Shown here: piece by piece, positions 1-8,769 of the stretch
How positions within the stretch are numbered: the first letter of the stretch is position 1
How the letters are laid out: the number at the start of each line of letters is the position of its first letter
Assembly (NCBI RefSeq): GCF_037102585.1
Contig: NW_027043822.1
Coordinates: 521,001-585,000, forward strand
DNA length: 64,000 nucleotides
Origin: Saccharomycopsis crataegensis
Lineage: Eukaryota; Ascomycota; Saccharomycetes; Ascoideales; Saccharomycopsidaceae
Direction of reading: 5' to 3'
Made by a program: the position numbers and the translations under genes
The notes under the pieces: model-generated
Told to the model about the DNA's origin: nothing
The model's database searches: none
Seen by the model: the letters and a program-made list of their open reading frames with translations, nothing else

Positions 1-905
1 ATCCTTCCCTTTCTGTTAATATGAGGGTTTGTTTGGATTTGGGTATTAGTGCTTATGGTAGCACTCCATGCTCTCCTAGTGATTTGGCAAGTATTTTGAA
101 ACCTGCCTTGGAATCACGTAGTAACCCACCAAATTCTGACGGCACTTTATCTTACAATGTCTTGCTTGCCGAAGATAATATTGTCAACCAAAAGCTTGCA
201 GTCAGAATTTTGAAGAAAAACGGACATAATGTTACGGTGGTCGAGAATGGGTTGGAAGCTTATGAGGCAGTTACCACCAATGATTATGATGTTATTTTGA
301 TGGATGTTCAAATGCCGGTAGCTTCAGGGTTTGAGGCCACAGCCAAGATTAGAGAATGGGAAAAGAAAACGTTCAGACAAAGATTGCCAATCATTGCCTT
401 GACGGCCCACGCAATGTTGGGAGATAGAGAAAAATGTCTTCAAGCTCAGATGGATGAATATTTGTCCAAGCCATTGAATGCCAACTTATTGATCCAAACT
501 ATCAATAGATGTGTTCATAATATGCAACAGTTGAGAAAACTCGCAAAAACAGGCGGCAATTCCAAATTCGCTAGGAATCTCAGAAATCATATCTTGAATC
601 AAAGAATGGATGCTTCCAACCCTGAGTTGAAAAAATCTGTGATGTCAGAAGCTGATGATGATCGTGGCGAAATCCCAAAAGTCTCTGAATTAGTGACTGC
701 CAGGAAGTTGGGGAAAACGGTATTTGAACAGAGTTTGGCCCAAAGGCCTTCGGCTTTGCCATTACCTGATAACACCACTTCTTTAAATGAAAGTTATATC
801 GAATCATTTAATCGTGCCAAGGAAAAATTGGATAAAGAAAAGCAAAGGAGATTGGAGTTGAAGAAAAGTAACGAGCAAGCACGGATAATGGAGCTTAAAA
901 AATGA
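1..905 (+). CDS. NIK1: Nik1/Cos1-type hybrid histidine kinase, C-terminal part (5' end outside the window)
   Basis: The reading frame is open to the left edge, so the first ATG at 21 is internal and the gene starts upstream. The visible part is a response-regulator receiver domain, roughly bases 160-510. It has the acidic pocket in LLAEDN, the phospho-acceptor Asp at 303-305 in LMDVQMP, the TAHAM motif and the conserved Lys in LSKPL. Receivers of this wording belong to fungal group III hybrid histidine kinases (Nik1/Cos1), which act in osmotic and fungicide (phenylpyrrole) sensing above the Ypd1-Ssk1-Hog1 relay. The HAMP repeats and kinase core would lie upstream. A charged, low-complexity tail of about 130 residues follows the receiver and ends in a Lys/Glu-rich helix. 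The family is inferred from this domain only. Another hybrid kinase is possible but less likely. Confidence 0.85.
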   Translation, partial: PSLSVNMRVCLDLGISAYGSTPCSPSDLASILKPALESRSNPPNSDGTLSYNVLLAEDNIVNQKLAVRILKKNGHNVTVVENGLEAYEAVTTNDYDVILMDVQMPVASGFEATAKIREWEKKTFRQRLPIIALTAHAMLGDREKCLQAQMDEYLSKPLNANLLIQTINRCVHNMQQLRKLAKTGGNSKFARNLRNHILNQRMDASNPELKKSVMSEADDDRGEIPKVSELVTARKLGKTVFEQSLAQRPSALPLPDNTTSLNESYIESFNRAKEKLDKEKQRRLELKKSNEQARIMELKK

Positions 906-1678
906 TCGTTGAAACAAAAAAAGAAATTGTCACTATTACTATTCCTTGTTGGTTTTTTGTAAAACTTCTATTCTTTTAAAAAGAAAAAATTATTTTGAAA
1001 TCTGCTCTTCTTTTTCTCAGTTTACTTATTTTTTCTTTTTTTATATTGTTGTTTGTTTATACGGTTTCTACTTTGTAATTGTTATTTTCTCTTATTTTTG
1101 TTGTTTAAGTGTATATTTTTTATGACTTCTTCTTTTCACTTTACCTTTGGTGTTAGTTTATTGTTCTTATTACTATGCTACTTTGTTGTATTAACTCGAA
1201 TAGAGAGGCTGTCGATTGAAGATGTAAAGAACGATCATTAACATTGATTTTATTAACTGGCTCAAAAAAAGTGAACCAAATAATAAAAACATAATGATAC
1301 AAACATCATGATGGGAGTCGCTAGCTGAGCTAGGGTCACCCGCTTGTTGAATAGCAGTAGAAGCCATATCAGACTAAGTAGTTGAAGTGTTCAGTGCATT
1401 AGCAATGACAGGATCATTGGAATCATTAGCTGAGCTCATTACAATAATAATATTCTTTCGGGACTTTCAAGTCAATGTTAATTATGTATAAATAATATTT
1501 GGTGGTATGGATGCACAGTTTAACCATCATTTTGTAATAAAGTCTACTATCGCTCAACATCCTACTCCGGTTCCAGCAAGTCCCAATGAATAAAAATTAG
1601 AAATAGAAAGCGCTATGCAATTATTTAATTAGATAGTATTAATTCAAAAAATAAAAATAAAAAAAAAGCATTTCATCA
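906..1678. other. Intergenic spacer, convergent 3' ends of NIK1 and PIL1
   Basis: This is T-rich downstream DNA with no convincing gene. A 62-codon frame at 1053-1241 is a hydrophobic translation of T-runs and looks fortuitous. The stretch from about 1255 to 1575 has a more mixed base composition and may hold an old element remnant, listed separately. Confidence 0.6.
1255..1575 (-). mobile_element. Possible decayed LTR-retroelement remnant (Ty1/copia-like), weak
   Basis: On the minus strand a short Ser/Thr/Asn-rich, broken reading frame begins at the ATG at 1437-1439. Upstream of it (plus-strand 1440-1560) lies AT-rich DNA, including a TGTTGA start near 1561. Ty1/copia elements have a gag gene starting close to the end of the LTR with a Ser-rich N-terminus, and this layout resembles that. 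There is no second LTR, no polymerase sequence and no clear target duplication, so this is only a suggestion. If real it is old and heavily eroded. Confidence 0.15.
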
Positions 1679-2596
1679 TCACTTCACCTTGTTAGCTGCT
1701 GCTGGCTCTTCTTCTTCGACAGTTCCAAGCAGCTCTGCCTCTTCGTAGACATCGGCGGCATTTTTGTGCTGCAGTAATGAAGGTTTAACGACACCAGTGT
1801 CAAGGGTCCAGTTACGCAAAGCACTCTCAGCATCAATAAGGATTTGTTTGGAAGTCCCGTACCCATCATATGATGGTCTCACTTCACCTGGAGTGACTGC
1901 ACTGTCATCCAACAATTCCAATAAGGCTTTGCCATAAGTTGCAATCAACGCCAACTTTTCGGAAAATTCAATCATGGCATCAAATTGGTAGTGAAAGGCA
2001 ACCTTCAATTTCTCCCTGGTGATATTGGACAACTGAGCCTCAGCAACCAAGGACTCTGCTTCCGCACGAACCAACTCTTGCTCCAATACTTCTAGTTTTG
2101 GAGATGCTGGATCTTTGTACTTCAAATGGGCAATCTCATCGGTGATCTTCTGCTTACGGTCTCTTGTCGGTTGGGCTGAGGCTTCAATATTTCTGATTTG
2201 CTTCAAGGTAAGTCTGTACTGGTCATACTTGTCAATAAATTGGTCTTCCAATTCTGCAATCTCATAAGTCAAAACCCCCAACTTGTCAGTAATATCAGAG
2301 ATGTCATCATCATTGTCGGCACCCCACACTGACAATTGCTTTGCAACTTCCCTCCGCTCTCTAGCAGCCATCTCTAAAGCTCTCATAACATTCTTTTCAA
2401 TTTTGATAAACTGACCCAACTTCCTAGCCAATTGCGGACCAAAATTACCAGCAGCGGTTTTTCTGATGGAACCAGAAAGGGAGCCTTTACCAAAAAACTT
2501 GTTCCCAGTTTTTGTGGAAGACGGTCCTGGGGCTGGGGTTTGAAGCTGCGATTGAGTTGGAGCTCTTGTTTCTCTCAAAGAATAAGTCTGGTTCAT
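1679..2596 (-). CDS. PIL1: Eisosome core component Pil1/Lsp1 (BAR-domain protein)
   Basis: The product is 305 residues. It shows the conserved Pil1/Lsp1 N-terminus (SLRETRAP), the basic GSLSGSIRKTAAGNFGPQLA stretch that inserts in the membrane, and a long helical BAR-fold region around residues 55-260 including LGVLTYEIAELEDQFIDKYDQYR. It also has the diagnostic TPGEVRPSYDGY segment near residues 235-250. The acidic C-terminal tail is typical. Pil1 and Lsp1 dimers polymerise on PI(4,5)P2-containing plasma membrane to form eisosomes (MCC furrows), and they are phosphorylated by Pkh kinases. Sequence alone does not separate PIL1 from its paralogue LSP1. The gene faces NIK1 tail to tail. Confidence 0.93.
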   Translation of the reverse strand: MNQTYSLRETRAPTQSQLQTPAPGPSSTKTGNKFFGKGSLSGSIRKTAAGNFGPQLARKLGQFIKIEKNVMRALEMAARERREVAKQLSVWGADNDDDISDITDKLGVLTYEIAELEDQFIDKYDQYRLTLKQIRNIEASAQPTRDRKQKITDEIAHLKYKDPASPKLEVLEQELVRAEAESLVAEAQLSNITREKLKVAFHYQFDAMIEFSEKLALIATYGKALLELLDDSAVTPGEVRPSYDGYGTSKQILIDAESALRNWTLDTGVVKPSLLQHKNAADVYEEAELLGTVEEEEPAAANKVK

Positions 2597-3057
2597 GGCT
2601 GTACTATTTTAAATACATGTACTATTTTTCATAAAAATAATTGGATGTAAAAAGAGTAAAAACTATTAAACACCCGTTGTGGCGGGAGTTGCGGTTTTGT
2701 TGATATTTATATCTTTATGATTTGCTCTCCTAAAAACAGCAACCATAGCAAGCTTTTTTGACAGGAGCCCAAGACGCACGCACAATAAAAAGTACACACA
2801 AAACCGTACAATGCCCACATTATATCCATCAGTCAACTCTCAACTTGTATAGAGTTACATTCTTATCACATTTATTGTACAATAAATGATATTCAAGCAC
2901 AATAAAACTGTTTTTTGAATACATGGATTAATAACAAATCTTACAGATTTAAACGTAATATAGAACATCAATAGACCTTTCTTCTTATATATTTAAATTA
3001 ATAAACAATATGAAATTAAATCTAAAAGCCATTAAGAGTCCATCAGATTTAGCTAAT
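2597..3057. other. PIL1 promoter / RPL4 downstream region
   Basis: This region of 461 bases lies between the PIL1 start and the RPL4 stop, both on the minus strand. It is AT-rich in its right half and includes a short palindromic TTGTACAATAAA stretch near 2875. I see no gene and no motif strong enough to name. Confidence 0.6.
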
Positions 3058-4056
3058 TTATTTCTTAGCAACAACCTTGGCGTATGGGTTCAATCTTAAC
3101 ATAACTTGCTTGTTCTTCAATGGGTTCTTCTTTTGAACGTGAGTTCTCTTTTGGGTTGGTTGACCAGCAGCTCTGACAACGGATTGGATTTCAGTAGAGT
3201 TGATCAATCTGGTGACATCAGAGTTAGAGATGATGTTAGCTGGCAATTCGAAACCGGACTTGGATTCGTAAACCTTGTCCAATTGAGCAAAAGCAGATTC
3301 AGTCCAGATGACGAATCTACCCAAGTGAGCACCTGGAGCCAATTGCAACAAACCCAAAGAGGAAACGGAAGCGGTTTCAACACCTGGAATGTTTCTGAAG
3401 GCCTTGACCAAACCGTTGTCTTGACCGTAGACAACCAATGGACCTCTTCTTTGGGTGAATCTTCTACCTCTCAATTTACCCTTACCGGCTCTCAACTTCT
3501 TGGACTTGATGACCTTGACAACATCTCTGTGGGCACCAATAGCCTTCAAGACAGCGACAGCTTCCTTGGTCTTGGTGATAGATTCAACTTCGTTAGAAAC
3601 AACCAATGGGACTTCTGGAACAGTTTCGATCTTGTGACCTCTGGCCAAAACCAAAGATGGGACAGCAGAAGCGGCAATAGCAGAAGCAGTAGCGTATCTC
3701 TTTTCACCATGGTTAACCTTGACGTTCCATCTTCTCCAGGTCTTGGTTGGGGCGAACATTCTACCACCTCTACACATGTTACCGAAGGCACCCTGACCGG
3801 CTCTATGGGTACCAGAACCACCAACTCTTGGAATTCTGGCAACAGCTCTACCGGTACCCCAGGATTCAGCGGAGGTTTGGTGACCAGCGTTTTCAGCGAC
3901 GGCGTAAGCTTGTCTCTTGTTCTTGTTGATTCTGGTAAAAACAGAGTGAACAATATCTGGTCTGATTGGAGCCTTGAAGACGGCTGGCAATGGGACAGAA
4001 GCAGAGGTAGCTTTACCTTCAGTGGAGAGAACAGTAACTTGTGGTCTGGCAGACAT
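3058..4056 (-). CDS. RPL4: 60S ribosomal protein L4 (uL4)
   Basis: The product is 332 residues and begins [10 protein letters not shown]. It carries the uL4 signature around residues 60-110 ([16 protein letters not shown], then [22 protein letters not shown]), the long extension loop that reaches into the exit tunnel. The family core continues to [20 protein letters not shown]. The Saccharomyces protein is about 362 residues. This one ends with KVVAKK shortly after LNPYAKV, so the usual eukaryotic C-terminal tail is about 30 residues shorter. Codon use is strongly biased, as in other highly expressed genes here (RPL8, RPL27). That bias leaves a long antisense frame over the whole gene, which is not a gene. 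No intron is seen. Confidence 0.97.
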   Translation of the reverse strand: MSARPQVTVLSTEGKATSASVPLPAVFKAPIRPDIVHSVFTRINKNKRQAYAVAENAGHQTSAESWGTGRAVARIPRVGGSGTHRAGQGAFGNMCRGGRMFAPTKTWRRWNVKVNHGEKRYATASAIAASAVPSLVLARGHKIETVPEVPLVVSNEVESITKTKEAVAVLKAIGAHRDVVKVIKSKKLRAGKGKLRGRRFTQRRGPLVVYGQDNGLVKAFRNIPGVETASVSSLGLLQLAPGAHLGRFVIWTESAFAQLDKVYESKSGFELPANIISNSDVTRLINSTEIQSVVRAAGQPTQKRTHVQKKNPLKNKQVMLRLNPYAKVVAKK

Positions 4057-4570
4057 TTTTAATATATTTCTTAGTTGAATACTATAATGATTTCAGTAAC
4101 AAGGAGAAATAAAGAAAAAAAAAAATTTTCAACTAAATCTTCCACGGATGAGAAAAAAATTTTGAAGAGCTCATTACCCGGCTCTTTCAAAAAGTGAAAT
4201 TGGTTGCAAGAAAAAAAAATCATGTGCACATGATGGTCAGATATTGGCGGGTAATGTATCACTGGGAAAGTGCATAAACTCATCTCAACATGACATCAAC
4301 TTCCAAATATCCTAATGTATTGGAAGATCCAATGAGGCGCTTGTGTCAAAAACGTCACTAATGATAACTTTTCATGCATGGTTCATGGAATTTGGTATTT
4401 TTTTTGTTTTACTTTAGTAACTTTAAATTTCTCTTTCTGTATCAAGCATATAGGGAAGGGGATGACGGTTGCCATGAGGGACTATAAAAGGTGCGCCACT
4501 TTTAATTTTTCATTTACATTATATATTAGAAAACAGCCATTAGGAAAAAAAAAATTCATTAAAAGACATT
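4057..4570. promoter_or_regulatory. Divergent promoter region between RPL4 and HOP2
   Basis: This region of 514 bases lies between two divergent starts. The RPL4-proximal side has A-tracts next to AAAATTTT-like runs (4115-4165). The HOP2 side has a TATA box, TATAAAAG, at 4483-4490, about 80 bases before the HOP2 ATG. A TTGGCGGG segment near 4245 only loosely resembles the meiotic URS1 core and I do not call it a site. Confidence 0.55.
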
Positions 4571-5270
4571 ATGCCTCCAAAAAAGAAAGTCAAAAAAGAC
4601 GATCAGATAAAAGATCTTGAGACCGCCAGCGGCATTCTCCTTGGATACCTTAAAGAGCAGTTCCGGCCATACTCTATCAATGATATCATTTTGAATTTAC
4701 ACAACAAAATTTCCAAATCGGTGGCACTTAAAGCCCTAGCATTATTAGCTACAAATAACAAGTTATTGATGAAGACATACGGGAAAATGAATTTCTACGT
4801 TTATCGATATGGGAAGGATGATCAACAACAGGCAATAGATGAGTCTGGGAAAGAGATCACCATTCAGGTAGTAACTGATCTTGAAAACAGTTTTGAAGAG
4901 GTAAAAAATAGATTGAAGGAGTTAAATAGTGGTATGTTAATTACCCTTTATTTCTAAATACTGTACTATCCTAACATTGACAGCTCTTAAACAAGCCACC
5001 ATTGAGCCGAATAACGAAAACTTACTTGTCGAAAGGCGAAGCCTAGTAAAAGATATCACAACAGATAGAGAGTTATGTAAATCATTAGAGGAATCGATCA
5101 AAGGGAAAATCATTAATAATGAAGAAATCATTAAGCTCACTGATGATATAAACAACCTTGAGAGAATATGCAAGTCCAGAAAGAAAGATTATCTGAATAT
5201 TTTGGGATTACTCAAAGAGAATTTTCCAGAGTACAAATCCATCTTGGAAAAAGCTGGGGTTGAAGAGTAG
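4571..5270 (+). CDS. HOP2: Homologous-pairing protein Hop2 (TBPIP family), two exons
   Basis: Exons are 4571-4931 and 4984-5270. The 52-base intron starts GTATGT at 4932, has a branch site CTAAC at 4971-4975 and ends CAG at 4983. Joining restores one frame of 215 residues, close to the usual length of about 220. Residues 15-90 form the winged-helix DNA-binding domain (YSINDIILNLHNK, VALKALALLATNNKL, GKMNFYVYRYGKDDQ). The rest is a leucine-heptad coiled coil followed by a short C-terminal helix (FPEYKSILEKAGVEE). Hop2 pairs with Mnd1 and stimulates Dmc1/Rad51 strand invasion between homologues in meiosis. The start is the first ATG of the frame after the TATA box and gives the expected basic N-terminus. 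The intron could be under meiotic splicing control, but the sequence alone does not show this. Confidence 0.9.
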
Positions 5271-5588
5271 ACCTCCTCTCATATATACATAGTTATATGA
5301 ATAATGAGATATTATTTCCATTAATTTCATATTATGACGAAGGAGCGTGTGTTTGTAGCCCTAATAATTATAGTAACTAGCCCTGTATATATACACGTGT
5401 TTAAAACTGTCACGCTTACTCAGCGCTTATCCTGTCCCGCTCACTGAAAAATTTCTTCGACATCTGTGAGATACCTTGCAGAGCACGTAACCATCGCTAA
5501 AATTATGATGTGTGAAAATTATCAAAAATTTTTTACCTTATTGCTCTGAAGACTTAATAATAATAACCATCAATAGTAATCATCAAAA
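5271..5588 (+). promoter_or_regulatory. RPL8 promoter with Tbf1-like and CACGTG motifs
   Basis: TAGCCCTAA at 5356-5364 and TAGCCCT at 5378-5384 match the Tbf1 (TTAGGGCTA) motif known from ribosomal-protein promoters of Candida-type yeasts. CACGTG at 5394-5399 is a Cbf1-type E-box. The cluster lies about 190-235 bases before the RPL8 ATG. The factor assignments come from knowledge of the motifs, not from data in this window. Confidence 0.6.
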
Positions 5589-6958
5589 ATGGTATGTCTA
5601 GAGAGGAATAGTTAATGAATGAGAGAGAAGAATCCAAGGGGAATCATCTGAAGTTATTATATTGGAAATAGTTGTGGCACTTTATTGAAAAAAATTGTTT
5701 TGATTGTGTGATAAATACTTTATGATCTGTGAAATGTAATAGTTAAGTATTAAATGCGTCTTAGATTCTGTGTCTATTTAAAAAGATCATCATCATAATA
5801 TTTTGACAATGGATAATGTCTCCATAATTGGTATTCATTAATCTTGAAGATATGATTTTGATAGTTAAGAAATGGAATGGAAGAAATTTTTTCTTGATAG
5901 GACACATTCATAAATTACTTTCATCCTGCAACACATTCATCAGAGAATCCAAATGAGAGCAAACAAAAACATTTGGCCATAAAATATTGAATCCACTGCA
6001 AAATACCACTGTGACCAACGAGACTTTATGATGACATTAATTATGAAAATTATTATTAAATAAGAACAGTTAGATCCTAGATTCATATGAGAGACCTAAG
6101 AACCCTCTGGAACTCCTCTTTTCGTGCATATATGACTACGTGAGAAAATGTTAAATTATTATACTAACCAAACATCAGGCTCCAAAAGGTAAGAAGGTTG
6201 CTCCAGCTCCATTTGCTTCCAAGGCTGCTAAAGGTAAAGCTGCCAAGAACCCATTGACTGCTTCTACCCCAAGAAACTTTGGTATTGGTCAAGATGTCCA
6301 ACCAAAGCGTAACTTGTCTCGTTTTGTCAAGTGGCCTGAATACATCAGATTGCAAAGACAAAAGAAGATCTTGTCCATCAGATTGAAGGTTCCACCAGCT
6401 ATTGCTCAATTTCAACAAACTTTGGACAGAAACACTGCTGCTCAATCTTTCAAATTGTTGAACAAATACAGACCAGAAACTAAGGCCGAAAAGAAGGAAA
6501 GATTGACTAAGGAAGCCGCTGCCATCGCTGAAGGTAAGACCAAGCAAGAAGCTTCTCCAAAGCCATACACTGTCAAATACGGTTTGAACCATGTTGTCGG
6601 TTTGATTGAAAACAAGAAAGCCTCTTTGGTTTTGATTGCCAACGATGTTGACCCAATTGAATTGGTTGTTTTCTTGCCAGCTTTGTGTAGAAAGATGGGT
6701 GTTCCATACGCCATTGTGAAGGGTAAGGCTAGATTGGGTGCTTTGGTTCACCAAAAGACCGCTGCTGTCGCTGCCTTGACCGAAGTCAGAGATGAAGACA
6801 AGGCTACTTTGGCTACTTTGATTGACTCTGTCAACGCTAACTACATTGACAAATACGAAGACCACAGAAGACACTGGGGTGGTGGTGTCATGGGTGCTAA
6901 GACCGTCGCTAAATTGGCCAAGAGAGCTGCTAGAGCTGCTGCTGAAATCAAGGTCTAA
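5589..6958 (+). CDS. RPL8: 60S ribosomal protein L8 (eL8/L7a), intron directly after the ATG
   Basis: Exon 1 is only the ATG at 5589-5591. The intron runs 5592-6178 (587 bases), starting GTATGT, with a perfect TACTAAC branch site at 6162-6168 and a CAG acceptor. Exon 2, 6179-6958, continues [12 protein letters not shown]. The protein has about 260 residues with the L7Ae/L30e RNA-binding fold in the middle ([56 protein letters not shown]) and the eukaryotic L8 tail ([19 protein letters not shown]). It sits near 5.8S rRNA in the 60S subunit. The long intron may host a regulatory element or an intronic RNA, but I could not find paired C/D or H/ACA boxes in it. Confidence 0.97.
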
Positions 6959-7271
6959 ATTTGATTTGTACTCTTTTTCTTTAGTTAATGCCTCTTCTCA
7001 ACCAAACCAATATAAAAATTTTTTATATAAATTAAAATAATTGCGTTGTTGTATCGCAACTTTTGTATTTTCAATGTTTCCATAGTCTCATCTTTTTTAA
7101 TTAACAAGTGTATTTCTTATTAGTTATAAAATTTTGATTAATGTAGGAGAAGCAAGCGGCGGAAAAAATTTAGAGGAAAAAAAAAGCCGTGATGTTGCAT
7201 TTATGCCCTACCTTCCATCACAGTTTGAATATTTTAGTTCCACCCACTTTTGACAATTTAATAACCACTAA
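6959..7271. other. RPL8 downstream / REC114 upstream region
   Basis: This region of 313 AT-rich bases carries the 3' end of RPL8 and the upstream region of the next gene. A purine-rich run at 7145-7185 and a C-rich TTCCACCCAC near 7240 are the only features that stand out. I see no gene. Confidence 0.5.
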
Positions 7272-8769
7272 ATGACTGGTTTATCTTCTGTTATGCTTAT
7301 TTCAGGCTTGAAGAGATATTCCCTTGAAAAATCCGATGGCTCTTGGACTCATATTGATAACAAGGATGGCCTCAATATAACCGCTGACACATTGGACTTG
7401 ATAATCCAGATCAACGTGAAGTCTACCCTGTTGGTTTGTTAAAGCGACTTTCTTATTACTTTTTGTTAATTATCTTGCTAAATGATCAATGTCTTGAAAC
7501 TAGTTATATGACATCCACTAACCCTCAAGATAGAGAAAAATTGATGTCAAGCGTTCCATTATTGAGGCGCTTTGTCATAAAGTATCAAAGCAAGTGAAAA
7601 TCTATACAAAAGGATCCATTATCGGATTTCAATTTTATGATTTTGGATTTAAAGTGAGTTTCCTTATAGCTTTTTGTTATTCATTTTATTGCCCCTTATT
7701 TGCTTTTGGTTTCTGGTGCTTTTGGAATTGCTGACTAACCATTATCTTCATCTAAGGAGTCAAAATTGCAAGTTAATTTTTCCATTCATGAAGATGCTGT
7801 GAGATTTAAAAATTTTTTTGAACTTTATCCACAACAATTTGATATTATTGATTACAATGATAACACCAGAATTTCTGCTTCTGTTCCCCATTTTGCGCCC
7901 AAAATGGGAAGCCAGGCTATAGTGAAAGATGTGAGAGACGTAGAGCGGCAAATCAATTTGACTGATCATTTTTCTCGGGTAGATAGTTCAACTAAGAATC
8001 TTTCAAATAACATGGTAATTACTGATGATGGTTGGAAAGGCTCTGCTACCAGTAATAGATTATCTGGCAAAACTTTCCATGGTGGTGACATTTCTGGTAG
8101 AATTAAAAACTATTCAAAAATCAAAACCGGCACCATCCAGAATTTTGCTGTATGTGCAGTTGCTCAATATCCTACAGTTACAGTAGACAATGACAATCTT
8201 TCTGGAAAATCTTCTATGGAAAATGCACCGTCGTCTTGGGACAATATATCGTATGGCTCAATTAATACAAGTCAATCAACCATCATGAAAAATTTTTCTC
8301 TGGATAGATCAGGAGAAATTGCTCACGACAACAGTTTCCCATCACAGAATCTTCTTCAAGAACTTGCTGAACAAAAAGCAGAGATTGAAAAATTGAAAAT
8401 CGGTTTACAGAGTCAAGCTTCACAAATTCAAAGTCAACCATCCATTGCAAACGAAGAGTCATCAGTAAATTATGTACAGCATCAAGTTTCTCAGTCTTCA
8501 AATTTTCTAAATGATATAACCAATTTCCTTAATCCCAATGACTCAAGCACCAAGAAAAGTAATGATCCGAAGAAACTTGACTGTACACAGTTTTTATCGC
8601 TTGATGATGAAACAATCAAAAAAATTGTACTAGAATGCATTAGCAATCCAGCATTCAAAATTTTTGTGAGTATTATTTAAATTTTGAATCAAATAGGCTT
8701 ACGTGTATTTGATTATTAACATCACAGTATGAGAAAATGAGAAATCTAATATCAGAAGAAGCAAACTGA
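7272..8769 (+). CDS. REC114: Probable meiotic DSB protein Rec114, four exons
   Basis: I read exons 7272-7433, 7534-7653, 7757-8665 and 8728-8769. Introns begin GTTTGT, GTGAGT and GTGAGT. Branch sites are CACTAAC (7516-7522), GACTAAC (near 7735) and ATTAAC (near 8715), and all acceptors are AG. All joins are phase 0 and give 410 residues, close to the 428 of Saccharomyces Rec114. The N-terminus reads like a PH-type domain (KRYSLEKSDGSWTHID, then VKIYTKGSIIGFQFYD and LQVNFSIHEDAVRFKNFF). The middle is Ser/Asn/Gln-rich and disordered. The last about 35 residues form a helix-rich end (SLDDETIKKIVLECISNP) like the Mei4-binding C-terminus. S. cerevisiae REC114 also has an intron close to its 3' end. 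The first intron is the least certain because GTTTGT is not the usual donor. The name rests on architecture, not on strong identity. Confidence 0.6.

Noticed and set aside
1053-1241. 62-codon hydrophobic frame
   Set aside because: It is a translation of T-rich 3' DNA.
3106-4062. 318-residue open frame antisense to RPL4
   Set aside because: It is the complement of a strongly codon-biased ribosomal-protein gene. Its Ser/Gly/Trp-rich translation matches no family.
5592-6178. Intronic snoRNA in RPL8
   Set aside because: A TGATGA word near 6030 has no CTGA partner downstream within range.
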